Positions 34,050 through 43,151 of a stretch of 64,000 nucleotides of DNA are shown piece by piece. Every line of letters begins with the position of its first letter. Within the stretch, counting starts at the first letter, position 1. The position numbers were made by a program, and so were the translations under genes. The DNA is taken from NCBI GenBank assembly GCA_049323895.1, contig JBMOKT010000013.1, positions 124,001 through 188,000 on the forward strand, read 5' to 3'. The notes under the pieces are model-generated. The model was not told the DNA's origin and ran no database searches. It saw only the letters and a program-made list of their open reading frames with translations. This stretch comes from JBMOKT01 sp049323895. Its GTDB lineage: Bacteria; Bacillota; Peptococcia; Peptococcales; BICA1-8.

Positions 34050-35363
34050 ATGAAGCCAATTGTTGCCATCGTTGGCAGACCAAATGTAGGAAAATCAACT
34101 TTATTTAACAGAATAACTGGCGGAATGACGGCCATTATCGAAGACACACCAGGAGTTACCAGAGACAGGCTTTACAAGGATGGTGAGTGGAAAGGGCAGG
34201 TGTTTACGGTAATAGATACTGGAGGTATAGAAACCTCCAAGGAAGATGTATTTTTAGAAAAAATTAAAAAGCAAGCGACTATAGCTATTGAAGAAGCTGA
34301 TGTCATTTTATTTGTGGTTGATAGCAAGGTTGGAATTACTGTTGATGACCAGGAAGTAGCCCAAATGTTAAGGCGAACTAATAAAAATGTGCTGCTGGTA
34401 ATTAACAAAGTAGAAGATTTTAGCGATCCCGCTGCCTTTTTTGAATACTACCAATTAGGCTTAAATGAGCCTTATCCAATTTCTGCCATGCATGGCATGA
34501 ATACTGGTGATCTTTTGGATAAAGTAGTGGAGCTATTTCCTGAGGAGCCCGATATACCATATGACCCAGAAACAATAAAAATAGCAGTTGTAGGGAGGCC
34601 AAACGTTGGAAAATCTTCCTTAGTCAACTCTATTTTGGGGCAAGAAAGAGTAATTGTAAGCGATATACCAGGAACCACCAGGGATGCTATTGATACACCT
34701 TTTAAACATAATGATCAAGAATATGTGATTATTGATACCGCCGGCATGAGAAGGAGAAGTAAAATTTCAGATCCAACCGAGCGTTATAGCGTAATAAGAT
34801 CATTAAGGGCTATTGACCGTTCAGATGTTGTGCTAATGGTTATCAATGCAGTAGATGGCTTAACTGAACAGGATAAAAAAATTGCAGGATATGCCCATGA
34901 GCAAGGAAAAGCAACAGTTTTAGTCATCAACAAGTGGGATTTAATTGAAAAAGATGATAAAACTTTGCATAGGTTTGAAAAGCAGATAAGAAGCGAATTA
35001 TTATTTATGCAGTATGCACCCTTTATTTTTGTTTCAGCAGTAACGAAACAGAGATTGACAAAAGTTTTAGAATTAGTTGATTTTGTTTCCCAACAGCATG
35101 CCCATAGGGTTAGTACAAGTGCACTCAATCAGGTTATCAATGAAGCTGCTCAGTTAAATCCACCTCCCTCTGAAAAAGGTAAACGCCTCAAAATTTTATA
35201 TACAACTCAAGGTGGTGTTAAACCACCCAGCTTTGTCTTTTTTGTGAATGAACCCGAAATTATGCATTTTTCTTATGAAAGATATTTAGAGAATAAAATA
35301 CGTGAAAATTTTGGATTTGAAGGGACGCCTATTCGTTTTATAATTAAAAAGAGAAATGAATAA
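34050..35363 (+). CDS. der: Ribosome biogenesis GTPase Der
   Basis: Double-GTPase needed for 50S subunit maturation. Two G domains are seen, each opening with GRPNVGKS (near residues 9 and 183) and each with DTAG/DTGG and NKxD motifs (NKVED, NKWD). A KH-like C-terminal domain follows. ATG 34050 gives a 7-nt gap to AGGAG at 34038-34042; an in-frame ATG at 34032 has none. About 437 residues, normal. The first domain has NKVED, as is usual for some Der proteins. Confidence 0.95.
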   Translation: MKPIVAIVGRPNVGKSTLFNRITGGMTAIIEDTPGVTRDRLYKDGEWKGQVFTVIDTGGIETSKEDVFLEKIKKQATIAIEEADVILFVVDSKVGITVDDQEVAQMLRRTNKNVLLVINKVEDFSDPAAFFEYYQLGLNEPYPISAMHGMNTGDLLDKVVELFPEEPDIPYDPETIKIAVVGRPNVGKSSLVNSILGQERVIVSDIPGTTRDAIDTPFKHNDQEYVIIDTAGMRRRSKISDPTERYSVIRSLRAIDRSDVVLMVINAVDGLTEQDKKIAGYAHEQGKATVLVINKWDLIEKDDKTLHRFEKQIRSELLFMQYAPFIFVSAVTKQRLTKVLELVDFVSQQHAHRVSTSALNQVINEAAQLNPPPSEKGKRLKILYTTQGGVKPPSFVFFVNEPEIMHFSYERYLENKIRENFGFEGTPIRFIIKKRNE

Positions 35364-35377
35364 CAGGGGGTCAAATT

Positions 35378-35986
35378 ATGGAGTGGATAAAAGTCGGCAT
35401 TCTAGGTTATTTGCTTGGTTCGATCCCTTTTGGTTATATAGCAGGAAGATTGTATAAGGTTGATGTGCGGAAATATGGCAGCGGAAACATTGGTTTTACA
35501 AATGTTATGAGGGTTATCGGGATTTATCCTGCTGCCGTTGTTTTATTTTTTGATGCTCTAAAGGGTTATGTGGCTGCGTGGTACGGATACAGTGTCGGTA
35601 ATGAGGTTATAGCCGTACTAGGGGCCCTAGCAGCTATGGCCGGGCACAATTGGCCCTTCCTTCTAAAATTCAAAGGAGGTAGAGGTGTTGCAACGGGTCT
35701 GGGAATTATTATTTTTTTGTCAGGTAAAGTGACAATTGGTGCAGTACTAATATGGATAGTTATCGTTGCTCTTACCAAATATGTTTCCCTGGGGTCAATA
35801 ATTGCTGCAGCTTTTGTTCCCCTGGCTATGGTCTATTTTCAAAGACCGCTTCCTTACACAATATTTGCTTTGGTTGGCGCAAGTCTTGTAATTATCAGGC
35901 ATAAAACAAACATCAAACGGTTATTTGAAGGCAAGGAAAATAAAATTGGCAATAAAGTATTTGCTTCAAGGGGAGAAGAAAAGTGA
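35378..35986 (+). CDS. plsY: Glycerol-3-phosphate acyltransferase PlsY
   Basis: Polytopic membrane enzyme that transfers acyl groups from acyl-phosphate to glycerol 3-phosphate. The family motifs are present: LLGSIPFGYIAGR, YGSGNIGFTNVMR and the glycine-rich FKGGRGVATGLG loop. The 202 residues have about five membrane segments. Its stop overlaps the gpsA start (GTGA), coupling the enzyme to the supply of its substrate. A clear AGGGGG precedes the ATG. Confidence 0.95.
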   Translation: MEWIKVGILGYLLGSIPFGYIAGRLYKVDVRKYGSGNIGFTNVMRVIGIYPAAVVLFFDALKGYVAAWYGYSVGNEVIAVLGALAAMAGHNWPFLLKFKGGRGVATGLGIIIFLSGKVTIGAVLIWIVIVALTKYVSLGSIIAAAFVPLAMVYFQRPLPYTIFALVGASLVIIRHKTNIKRLFEGKENKIGNKVFASRGEEK

Positions 35987-37011
35987 AAGAGGTAGTTATA
36001 TTAGGCTCAGGCAGTTGGGGTACTGCCCTTGGCATTATTTTAGCTAAAAAGGGTATTGGGGTTAAACTGTGGTGTCGTGATAAAAATTTTGCTGAGATTT
36101 TGATTAATGATAGGGAAAATAAAAAGTATTTACCGGGTGTAAAATTACCGTCAAATATTTATTTTTCTGCGGACATGGAAAGTATGGTTTCACGTGCAGA
36201 ATGTATAGTATTTGCAGTTCCTTCCCATTCCTTGAGAGGCTTATTATCTCAGCTAAAAAACTTAATTCCTGACCAAGCAACTGTAATTAATACTGCCAAA
36301 GGAATAGAACCCACTACGCTGATGAGACTAAGTGAAGTATTTGATGACGTAATTCCAGAAATAAGTTCTAGATTTGCAGTTTTATCAGGACCAAGCCATG
36401 CAGAAGAAGTAGGCAGGGAAATGCCTACAACAGTTGTGGCTGCATCCCGAAACCGCCAAACGGCGGAAAAAGTACAGGATATTTTTATGTCGCCAAAATT
36501 CAGGGTATATACAAATCCTGACCTTATAGGAGTTGAGATTGGCGGAGCATTAAAAAATGTAATAGCATTGGCAACAGGTATTTCAGATGGCTTAGGTTAT
36601 GGTGATAATACTAAGGCTGCACTCATTACAAGAGGGATATCAGAAATAGCTCGTCTTGGCTTAAAGATGGGTGCTAACCCGTTAACTTTTGCGGGGCTGA
36701 CGGGAATTGGTGACTTGGTAGTAACATGTACCAGCATGCATAGCAGGAATAGAAGAGCAGGAATTGCCTTGGGGCAGGGAAAACCATTGGATATAGTTCT
36801 TAGGGAAATGGGAATGGTAGTGGAAGGAGTTAGAACTACCCAGGCTGTTAGATCCTTAGGTGAAAAATACAAAGTTGACCTGCCAATTTCCTACGAAGTA
36901 TATAATGTACTGTTTAACGGCGTTCCTCTTGCTGAAGGTGTAGTTAACCTAATGACTAGAATCAAAACCAATGAAATGGAAGAAATAGTTGATGCAAATG
37001 AAAAGTGGTGA
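35983..37011 (+). CDS. gpsA: Glycerol-3-phosphate dehydrogenase [NAD(P)+]
   Basis: Makes sn-glycerol 3-phosphate from dihydroxyacetone phosphate for phospholipid synthesis. The N-terminal Rossmann motif GSGSWGTALG is at residues 8-17. The catalytic lysine lies in the GGALKNVIALATGISDGLGYGDN region near 192, with TCTSMHSRNRRAG downstream. The 342 residues match the usual length. GTG 35983 overlaps plsY by 4 nt, with a GGGGAG site inside plsY. Confidence 0.95.
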   Translation: MKEVVILGSGSWGTALGIILAKKGIGVKLWCRDKNFAEILINDRENKKYLPGVKLPSNIYFSADMESMVSRAECIVFAVPSHSLRGLLSQLKNLIPDQATVINTAKGIEPTTLMRLSEVFDDVIPEISSRFAVLSGPSHAEEVGREMPTTVVAASRNRQTAEKVQDIFMSPKFRVYTNPDLIGVEIGGALKNVIALATGISDGLGYGDNTKAALITRGISEIARLGLKMGANPLTFAGLTGIGDLVVTCTSMHSRNRRAGIALGQGKPLDIVLREMGMVVEGVRTTQAVRSLGEKYKVDLPISYEVYNVLFNGVPLAEGVVNLMTRIKTNEMEEIVDANEKW

Positions 37012-37019
37012 AAACTTGG

Positions 37020-37048
37020 AAAAAATGGCTAAAGTGCCATTTTTTTTT
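37020..37048 (+). terminator. Terminator after gpsA
   Basis: An AT-rich stem (37022-37029 with 37036-37043; it can be lengthened by A-T pairs), 6-nt loop and a run of nine T. Confidence 0.78.
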
Positions 37049-37057
37049 AATGCTTTG

Positions 37058-37085
37058 TAATATTCATATGGATAGGACATATATA
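37058..37085 (+). promoter_or_regulatory. Candidate SigE promoter of spoIVA
   Basis: TAATATT (37058-37064) fits the SigE -35 pattern kmATATT fully. After 13 nt, CATATATA (37078-37085) matches CATACAMT at five of eight positions. It lies 138 nt before spoIVA, which is SigE-dependent in Bacillus. The -10 is imperfect, so this is a candidate. Confidence 0.4.
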
Positions 37086-37222
37086 TAGTATTGTTAAAGA
37101 GTGCCATAGTAAATGAGATTATTAAAATAGTTATTTTTTGAATCCATTTATTTAGGGGAGGGATGAATAAAGGGAATAATTATTTAATCATCTCAATAAT
37201 TTTAAGGGAGGGAAAATGCTAG

Positions 37223-38701
37223 ATGGAAAATTTTGATGTCTTTCAAGATATTGCTAATCGTACAGGCGGTAATATATATATTTCCGCTGTAGGTCCAGTA
37301 AGAACAGGTAAGTCTACTTTCATTAAACGTTTTATGGATTTGATAGTATTACCAAGAATCGAAGATGAGTATGACAGGGAAAGAACTACTGATGCACTTC
37401 CTCAAAGCGGAGCAGGCAAAACAATTATGACTACTGAACCTAAATTTGTTCCTGATGAAGCTATTGAAATTCAGGTAAGAGAAGGAATTAATGCCAAAAT
37501 TCGCCTTGTAGATTGTGTAGGATATACCGTTGATGGAGCATTAGGTTATTCAGAAGCTGACGGACCCAGGATGGTACGTACACCATGGTCCGAAGAGCCG
37601 ATGGCTTTTGAGGAGGCAGCAGAGCTAGGTACCAGAAAGGTAATTACAGACCATTCTACTTTAGGTCTTGTTATAACATCTGATGGAACAATAACTGATA
37701 TTCCTAGGGAAAACTATCTTGACGCAGAACAAAGGGTAGTTAACGAATTGAAAGAATTAAATAAACCTTTTATTATCCTACTCAATAGCAAGACCCCTGA
37801 TGCTATAGAAACTTTAGAATTGGCTAGAGAATTGGAAGCAGAATACAATGTGCCGGCAATACCCCTAAATGTAGCCAAAATGAACGAGCAGGCTATTATG
37901 CAGATTCTTGAAGAAGTACTTTTTGAGTTTCCGGTTACAGAAGTAAATATTAGTCTGCCCAAATGGGTTGAAGAGTTAGAGAGTGAGCATTGGCTGCGTG
38001 CCCAGTTTGAAGACGCAGTTCATTCTACTATCAGTGAAGTAAAAAGGCTAAGAGATATTGACAATACCATTGAAACTTTGGCTGCATATGATTTTGTCAG
38101 GGATGTTGTTTTGGATAATATGGATATGGGCACTGGGGTAGCTCATATTGAAATGTCCGCTGATGATAGCTTATTTTACAGGGTATTCAGGGAAATTAGC
38201 GGGGTTGAAGCCGATGGTTTGCATGATATCTTAAAAGCAACAAAAGTATTTGCCCATGCTAAACGGGAGTATGATAAATTGGAAGGCGCCCTAAGGGAAG
38301 TAAATGAAAAAGGGTACGGAATGGTTTCTCCTATTCTGCAGGAAATGAAGCTGGAGGAACCAGAATTAATTAAAAAAGGTGGAAGTTTTGGTGTCAAATT
38401 AAAAGCCAGCGCACCTACTTTACACATCATTAGAACTGATATCACTACAGAAATAACTCCATTGATGGGTTCGGAAAAACAGTGTGAAGATTTGGTAAGA
38501 TACATGTTAGAAAAATTTGAGGAAAATCCAAAACTAATTTGGCAGTATGATATTTTTGGCAAGTCCCTTCATGATTTAGTAAGGGAGAATATCCAGGGTA
38601 AGATGCAAAAAATACCCGATAACGTACAGGCAAAACTCCAGGAAACTGTCCGGCGCATTGTTAATGAAGGCGGCGGAGGCTTAATTTGCATAATTATTTA
38701 A
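37223..38701 (+). CDS. spoIVA: Stage IV sporulation protein A (coat morphogenetic ATPase)
   Basis: Forms the ATP-driven scaffold on the outer forespore membrane on which the coat assembles. The 492 residues include the Walker A GPVRTGKSTF near residue 24 and the N-terminal ERTTDALPQSGAGKTIMTTEPKFVP split across the switch region. The VDCVGYTVDGALGY region follows at about 94, and the C-terminal EGGGGLICIII is nearly invariant in the family. AGGGAGGG lies 10 nt before the ATG. It is monocistronic, bounded by terminators. Confidence 0.96.
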   Translation: MENFDVFQDIANRTGGNIYISAVGPVRTGKSTFIKRFMDLIVLPRIEDEYDRERTTDALPQSGAGKTIMTTEPKFVPDEAIEIQVREGINAKIRLVDCVGYTVDGALGYSEADGPRMVRTPWSEEPMAFEEAAELGTRKVITDHSTLGLVITSDGTITDIPRENYLDAEQRVVNELKELNKPFIILLNSKTPDAIETLELARELEAEYNVPAIPLNVAKMNEQAIMQILEEVLFEFPVTEVNISLPKWVEELESEHWLRAQFEDAVHSTISEVKRLRDIDNTIETLAAYDFVRDVVLDNMDMGTGVAHIEMSADDSLFYRVFREISGVEADGLHDILKATKVFAHAKREYDKLEGALREVNEKGYGMVSPILQEMKLEEPELIKKGGSFGVKLKASAPTLHIIRTDITTEITPLMGSEKQCEDLVRYMLEKFEENPKLIWQYDIFGKSLHDLVRENIQGKMQKIPDNVQAKLQETVRRIVNEGGGGLICIII

Positions 38702-38729
38702 ATCGGTCTAGCAGACCGATTTTTTTTTG
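38701..38729 (+). terminator. Terminator after spoIVA
   Basis: A 9-bp perfect stem (38701-38709 with 38713-38721), 3-nt loop and a run of T. It begins at the last base of the stop codon. Confidence 0.92.
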
Positions 38730-38763
38730 CATAAATATTATACATAAAATTAGGAAAAATATA

Positions 38764-38791
38764 TTGACAAATAAAATAACCATGCTATAAT
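38764..38791 (+). promoter_or_regulatory. SigA promoter of the ACT-hom-thrB-lysC operon
   Basis: A perfect TTGACA (38764-38769), 16-nt spacer and a perfect TATAAT (38786-38791) with an upstream TGC extended -10. It is 55 nt before the first gene. No T-box or riboswitch motif was seen between it and the start. Confidence 0.85.
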
Positions 38792-38845
38792 GTCTACCAT
38801 ACGAGGATTATTATCCATTCCACAAGGACAGGGGGAGGGATTTTT

Positions 38846-39295
38846 TTGTTTCGGACTGATAAGAACAAATTTTATATTGTTAGTAAGGAAATACTTCCCG
38901 AAGCCATAATAAAGACAGCAAAAGTAAAGGAACTATTAGCTAAAAAAGATGCAGAGACGGTGAATGAAGCTGTTGAAAAAGTTGGTTTGAGCAGAAGCGC
39001 CTTCTACAAGTATAGAGATGGTGTATTTCCTTTTTATGAAGCCAGCAAAGAGAAAATAATCACCCTTACAATTACACTGGACCATAGATCAGGGATTTTG
39101 TCAAATTGTCTCAATGCCATTGCAGTTGTGAAAGGTAATATTCTTACTATTAATCAAGGAATTCCTTTACAGGGGGTAGCTTATGCCTCCATTTCCATTG
39201 AAACAGCGGAAATGGAAACAAACACTGAGGAGTTATTGGAATCGTTATACAAAATCAATGGTGTACTTAAGGTTGAAATTGTAGGACAAAGTTAG
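38846..39295 (+). CDS. ACT domain-containing protein (PheB/YszB-like)
   Basis: A 149-residue regulator-like protein. Residues about 1-65 hold a short helix-turn-helix-like segment (AVEKVGLSRSAFYKYRDGVF), and about 72-146 form an ACT amino-acid-binding domain (ITLTITLDHRSGILSNCLNAIA). TTG 38846 is the start, with GGGGGAGGG 6 nt upstream. It leads the operon with hom, thrB and lysC, so it probably senses an amino acid of the aspartate family. This role is inferred from position; some relatives are annotated near phenylalanine genes. Confidence 0.82.
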   Translation: MFRTDKNKFYIVSKEILPEAIIKTAKVKELLAKKDAETVNEAVEKVGLSRSAFYKYRDGVFPFYEASKEKIITLTITLDHRSGILSNCLNAIAVVKGNILTINQGIPLQGVAYASISIETAEMETNTEELLESLYKINGVLKVEIVGQS

Positions 39296-39306
39296 GAGTG
39301 ATAAAA

Positions 39307-40605
39307 TTGACAAAATCCATAAAGGTTGCAATTTTAGGTTTAGGCACTGTAGGGTCAGGAGTTTATAAGCTTTTGACTGAACAAAAAGATGATTTCCACT
39401 GGAAAATCGGCAGTGATTTAGAAGTTGCAAAAATTCTAGTAAAAAATATTAATAAAAAAAGGGAAGGAAATATAGAACCGTCATTAATAACTAATGACTG
39501 GCGGTCAATCATAGAGGATGATGAGATTAAGATTGTTATCGAAGTAATGGGTGGAATTGAACCTTCAAAAACATATATACTTGAAGCTTTGGAAGCAGGC
39601 AAAAGCGTAGTAACTGCTAACAAGGATTTGTTAGCAGAGTATGGAAAAGAACTGTTTGATGCCGCTGATAAAAAAGGAAATGACTTAGCTTTTGAGGCTA
39701 GCGTGGCAGGAGGCATTCCTATTATCCGTCCTTTAAAGCAATGCTTGTCTGGAAATAACATTGAAGAAATTTTAGGTATTATTAACGGTACTACAAACTA
39801 TATTCTGACTAAAATGACTAAAAGCCAGCAAGATTTTAATGAGGCACTTAAAGAGGCACAGGAGTTAGGTTATGCCGAATCAGATCCAACTAACGATATT
39901 GAAGGATATGATGCGGCCCGTAAGCTGGCAATTTTGGCTTCACTGGCTTTCCATAGCAGGGTAACATTTAGTGATGTTTATGTAGAAGGAATTAGCAAGC
40001 TATCCTTGGCGGATATTACTTATGCCAAGGAATTGGGCTATACTGTTAAACTAATAGGTACTGCCAGAAATACTGATGAAGGGGTAGAAGCTAGAGTTCA
40101 CCCTATGTTTATTCCTAATCTCCACCCTTTAGCCGCTGTTAATGATTCATTCAACGCTGTTTTTGTTAAAGGAAATGCTGTAGGAGAAACCATGTTTTTC
40201 GGGAGAGGCGCAGGACAGATGCCTACAGCAAGTGCTGTAGTAGGAGATGTAATTGATGTGGCAAGGAATATTGTTAATAATTGTACGGGAAGGATTGCCT
40301 GTACCTGTTTCTACTCAAACCCTGTTAAGAACATAAAGGAAATAAAGACAAAATATTACTTGAGACTTCAGGTTAAGGATAAACCCGGGGTTTTAGCAAG
40401 TATAGCCGGTGTTTTTGGTAACCACGATGTTAGTTTGGCTACGGTAATTCAGAAACACCGCAGTGAAAACATGGCTGAAATTGTGGTAATAACTGATTAT
40501 GTACTGGAAAAACATATCAGGGACGCATTGCAAATCATTAACGGCTTATCAATTGTTACAGAGATTTCCGCGTTAATTAGAGTCTATTCCAATGATGAAG
40601 CATAA
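39307..40605 (+). CDS. hom: Homoserine dehydrogenase
   Basis: NAD(P)H-dependent reduction of aspartate semialdehyde to homoserine. The Rossmann motif GLGTVGSGVYK opens the protein. The catalytic region contains ANKDLLAEYG, INGTTNYILTKM and the EAQELGYAESDPTNDIEG segment. A C-terminal ACT domain (about 350-430, beginning YYLRLQVKDKPGVLA) predicts feedback control by threonine. TTG 39307 lies 8 nt after AGGAG at 39294-39298. The upstream in-frame GTG overlaps that site. About 432 residues. Confidence 0.95.
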   Translation: MTKSIKVAILGLGTVGSGVYKLLTEQKDDFHWKIGSDLEVAKILVKNINKKREGNIEPSLITNDWRSIIEDDEIKIVIEVMGGIEPSKTYILEALEAGKSVVTANKDLLAEYGKELFDAADKKGNDLAFEASVAGGIPIIRPLKQCLSGNNIEEILGIINGTTNYILTKMTKSQQDFNEALKEAQELGYAESDPTNDIEGYDAARKLAILASLAFHSRVTFSDVYVEGISKLSLADITYAKELGYTVKLIGTARNTDEGVEARVHPMFIPNLHPLAAVNDSFNAVFVKGNAVGETMFFGRGAGQMPTASAVVGDVIDVARNIVNNCTGRIACTCFYSNPVKNIKEIKTKYYLRLQVKDKPGVLASIAGVFGNHDVSLATVIQKHRSENMAEIVVITDYVLEKHIRDALQIINGLSIVTEISALIRVYSNDEA

Positions 40606-40629
40606 TTAATTTCGAGAGGATGTAAAACG

Positions 40630-41523
40630 ATGCAGATAAGAATTCCGGCTACTAGTGCCAATCTTGGTCCTGGTTTTGATTGCATAGGTATGGCTTTAAA
40701 CCTATATAATTATATAGAATTTGAAACAAACGATGACAATAAAGTTCATATAGAAGTAGATGGGCTAGGTGCTGAAAACCTAAAAAAAGATGAGAGCAAT
40801 TTAATATATTTCGCCTTTAAAAAAGCCTTTGCGAAGGCGGGCAAACCCGTACCAGGAGTCAAATTTGTTTTTACAAATAATATTCCATTAGCTAGGGGCT
40901 TAGGCAGTAGTTCAGCAGCCATAATTGGGGGATTGGTAGCTGCCAATTACCTGCTTGAGAATCAGTTAAGCATTCAAGATGTTTTGGAATTAGCTGTAGA
41001 AATTGAAGGACATCCCGATAATGTGGCACCTGCACTTTTGGGCGGACTAGTGCTTTGTACTTCTGCAGACAACAAGGTTTTATATAAAAAAATCCAGCCT
41101 CCTGGTTCACTATCCTGCTCTTTGATAGTTCCTAAGTTTGAATTATCAACAAAAAAATCTAGGGATGCTTTACCAAAACAGATTCCTTTACAGGATGCAG
41201 TATTTAATATTAGCAGAATGGCATTTTTCGTAAATGCTATGCTTACAGGAGATTTATCAATGCTAAAAACTGCAATGGAGGATAAGCTCCACCAGCCATA
41301 TAGGAGTGTACTTATTCCTGGTTTAAAGGAACTATTATTAAAGGTCAATGAAATTGATGTATTAGGGGCGGCAATAAGCGGTGCAGGACCTTCAATCCTA
41401 GTTTTTCATGAAAAGAACAAAAACAAAGACATAAATCTTTTGGTAGATATTTTAAAAGAGCATGGAACAAGAGCAGAATTATATAACCTAGAGCCTGTTT
41501 CAGAGGGTGCCGAAATTCTTTAA
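40630..41523 (+). CDS. thrB: Homoserine kinase
   Basis: GHMP-family kinase phosphorylating homoserine for threonine synthesis. The 297 residues have the N-terminal IPATSANLGPGFDCIG and the phosphate loop IPLARGLGSSSAAIIGG near residues 85-101. The C-terminal motif is GAAISGAGPSILVF. It stands between hom and lysC. thrC is not in the window, so threonine synthase must be encoded elsewhere. A GAGAGGA site precedes the ATG. Confidence 0.95.
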   Translation: MQIRIPATSANLGPGFDCIGMALNLYNYIEFETNDDNKVHIEVDGLGAENLKKDESNLIYFAFKKAFAKAGKPVPGVKFVFTNNIPLARGLGSSSAAIIGGLVAANYLLENQLSIQDVLELAVEIEGHPDNVAPALLGGLVLCTSADNKVLYKKIQPPGSLSCSLIVPKFELSTKKSRDALPKQIPLQDAVFNISRMAFFVNAMLTGDLSMLKTAMEDKLHQPYRSVLIPGLKELLLKVNEIDVLGAAISGAGPSILVFHEKNKNKDINLLVDILKEHGTRAELYNLEPVSEGAEIL

Positions 41524-41541
41524 TTAATTAGGAGGCGTATT

Positions 41542-42768
41542 ATGGCGTTAGTTGTTCAAAAATACGGGGGGAGTTCTGTTGCGAATGTAGAAAGAATAAA
41601 AAGGGTTGCACAAAATATTGCAGAAACCCGTAATAAAAATAATCAGTTAATAGTAGTTGTATCAGCCCTGGGAGATACAACTGATGAATTAATATCTTTG
41701 GCTAAACAAATAAATGCGAGACCTTCCAGCAGGGAAATGGATATGCTGCTGGCAACAGGTGAACAGGTTTCAATTGCTTTATTGGCAATGGCACTGGATG
41801 CAATACAAATACCCGTCATATCTTTTACCGGTTCGCAAGTGGGTATTATAACAGATAATGTTCATTCAAAGGCTAGAATTAAGGAAATTAATACATCTAA
41901 AATAGATTCAGAATTGGTGGAAAATAAAGTAATTATTGTTGCCGGCTTTCAGGGTAAAACTGACCGGGACGAAATAACCACTCTGGGTCGTGGAGGCTCT
42001 GATACAACAGCTGTAGCATTAGCTGCTGCCTTAAAAGCCGACTTATGTGAGATATATACTGATGTAGAAGGTGTATTTACTGCAGACCCAAGATTGGTGC
42101 AAGATGCCAAAAAGCTTGCAAAAATTTCCTATGATGAAATGCTGGAACTAGCCAGTCTGGGAGCCAAAGTACTTCATCCAAGATCGGTGGAACTGGCTAA
42201 GCTTTATAAGGTGCCATTATGTGTAAGATCTAGCTTTAACATTAATAAGGAGGGAACATTAGTCTTGGATAATAATTTATTGGAAAAAGAGGTTGTCGTT
42301 ACTGGAGTTGCCCATGATTTGAATGTGGCTAAGATTGGTTTATTTGATGTTCCTGACCAGCCGGGGATTGCCAGCTTGCTGTTTAATGCACTGGCAAAGG
42401 AAAACATTAATGTTGACATGATAGTACAGAGTGCAATGCGCAATGATATAAATGATATTGCTTTTACAATACCAAAGGATGACTTGGAAAAAGCGCTAGA
42501 GGTAGTAAATAAGGTAGGTGCTGATATTGGCACGTCAGAAATAGCTTATGATGATGATGTGGCCAAAATCTCAATTGTGGGCGCCGGAATGATTAGCTCC
42601 CCAGGCGTTGCAGCGAAGATGTTTAATATATTATATAATGAAAATATAAATTTGGAGATGATAAGCACATCAGAGATAAAGGTTTCCTGTATAATTAAGA
42701 GTCAAGAAGTGGAATCAGCAGTCTTAGCCCTCCATAAAGGCTTTGAACTTGATAAGGTACTTGAATAG
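41542..42768 (+). CDS. lysC: Aspartate kinase
   Basis: First enzyme of the aspartate family, 408 residues. The N-terminal catalytic motif is VQKYGGSSVANVERIKRVA, with TLGRGGSDTTAVALAAAL near 150 and YTDVEGVFTADPR near 172. Two C-terminal ACT domains (about 260-330 and 340-405) provide feedback control. AGGAGG precedes the ATG. It is the last gene before the tRNA-Pro promoter. The lysine-, threonine- or joint-sensitive type cannot be told from sequence alone. Confidence 0.95.
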   Translation: MALVVQKYGGSSVANVERIKRVAQNIAETRNKNNQLIVVVSALGDTTDELISLAKQINARPSSREMDMLLATGEQVSIALLAMALDAIQIPVISFTGSQVGIITDNVHSKARIKEINTSKIDSELVENKVIIVAGFQGKTDRDEITTLGRGGSDTTAVALAAALKADLCEIYTDVEGVFTADPRLVQDAKKLAKISYDEMLELASLGAKVLHPRSVELAKLYKVPLCVRSSFNINKEGTLVLDNNLLEKEVVVTGVAHDLNVAKIGLFDVPDQPGIASLLFNALAKENINVDMIVQSAMRNDINDIAFTIPKDDLEKALEVVNKVGADIGTSEIAYDDDVAKISIVGAGMISSPGVAAKMFNILYNENINLEMISTSEIKVSCIIKSQEVESAVLALHKGFELDKVLE

Positions 42769-42787
42769 TGAAATAATTTTTTAGTTA

Positions 42788-42816
42788 TTGACATATGAAC
42801 ATTTATTTGATAAAAT
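42788..42816 (+). promoter_or_regulatory. SigA promoter of the tRNA-Pro gene
   Basis: TTGACA (42788-42793), a 17-nt spacer and TAAAAT (42811-42816). Only one base differs from the -10 consensus. The tRNA begins 17 nt after the -10. Confidence 0.85.
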
Positions 42817-42832
42817 GTTCTTTGTCAGTTGT

Positions 42833-42909
42833 CGGGGCGTGGCTCAGCTTGGTAGAGCGCTACCTTGGGGTGGTAGAGGTCGCATGTTCAAATCATGTCG
42901 CTCCGACCA
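42833..42909 (+). tRNA. tRNA-Pro (anticodon GGG)
   Basis: A 77-nt cloverleaf. The acceptor arms CGGGGCG (42833-42839) and CGCTCCG (42899-42905) pair with one G-T, followed by an encoded ACCA end. The anticodon stem is CTACC/GGTAG with loop TTGGGGT, so the anticodon at 42867-42869 is GGG, reading CCC and CCU. The TTCAAAT T-loop is present. It has its own promoter and terminator, so it is a single-gene unit. Together with the region to 43341 it fills the 573-nt space between lysC and the next gene. Confidence 0.95.
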
Positions 42910-42920
42910 GTGTAAAATCA

Positions 42921-42953
42921 AGGGTTTGCAGTTAATGCAAACCCTATTTTTTT
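42921..42953 (+). terminator. Terminator after tRNA-Pro
   Basis: A 10-bp perfect stem (42921-42930 with 42936-42945), GTTAA loop and seven T. Confidence 0.9.
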
Positions 42954-43071
42954 GTCCATTTACTGCATCCATACTGCAACCGCATGACAAAAAAATATCA
43001 AAAACAATGTCTTTTTTTGGAAATAATATAAACTTAGATTTATTAACAAGTATAAATCTGATATTAACTAG

Positions 43072-43151
43072 TTGTGCACAGGTTTATCCACATTATCCAC
43101 AGACAAATTATACACAATTACTTGAAAAAACTTGTCGATTTATTATACAAA
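43072..43151 (+). promoter_or_regulatory. Cluster of DnaA boxes
   Basis: Two perfect TTATCCACA boxes stand head to tail with no gap (43084-43092, 43093-43101). A perfect-to-consensus TTATACACA is at 43108-43116. TTGTGCACA at 43072-43080 and TTATACAAA at 43143-43151 each differ by one base from TTATNCACA. All are in the same orientation. The flanks are very AT-rich. No dnaA, dnaN or rpmH is near, so this is more likely a regulatory or titration site than the main origin. Confidence 0.7.

Noticed and set aside
38792..38845. T-box or lysine/SAM riboswitch before the ACT-hom operon
   Set aside because: Only about 50 nt lie between promoter and start, too short for these leaders, and no conserved core is visible.
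43072..43151. Main chromosomal origin
   Set aside because: The usual origin genes are absent and no clear DnaA-trio or skew can be read here; listed instead as a DnaA-box cluster.
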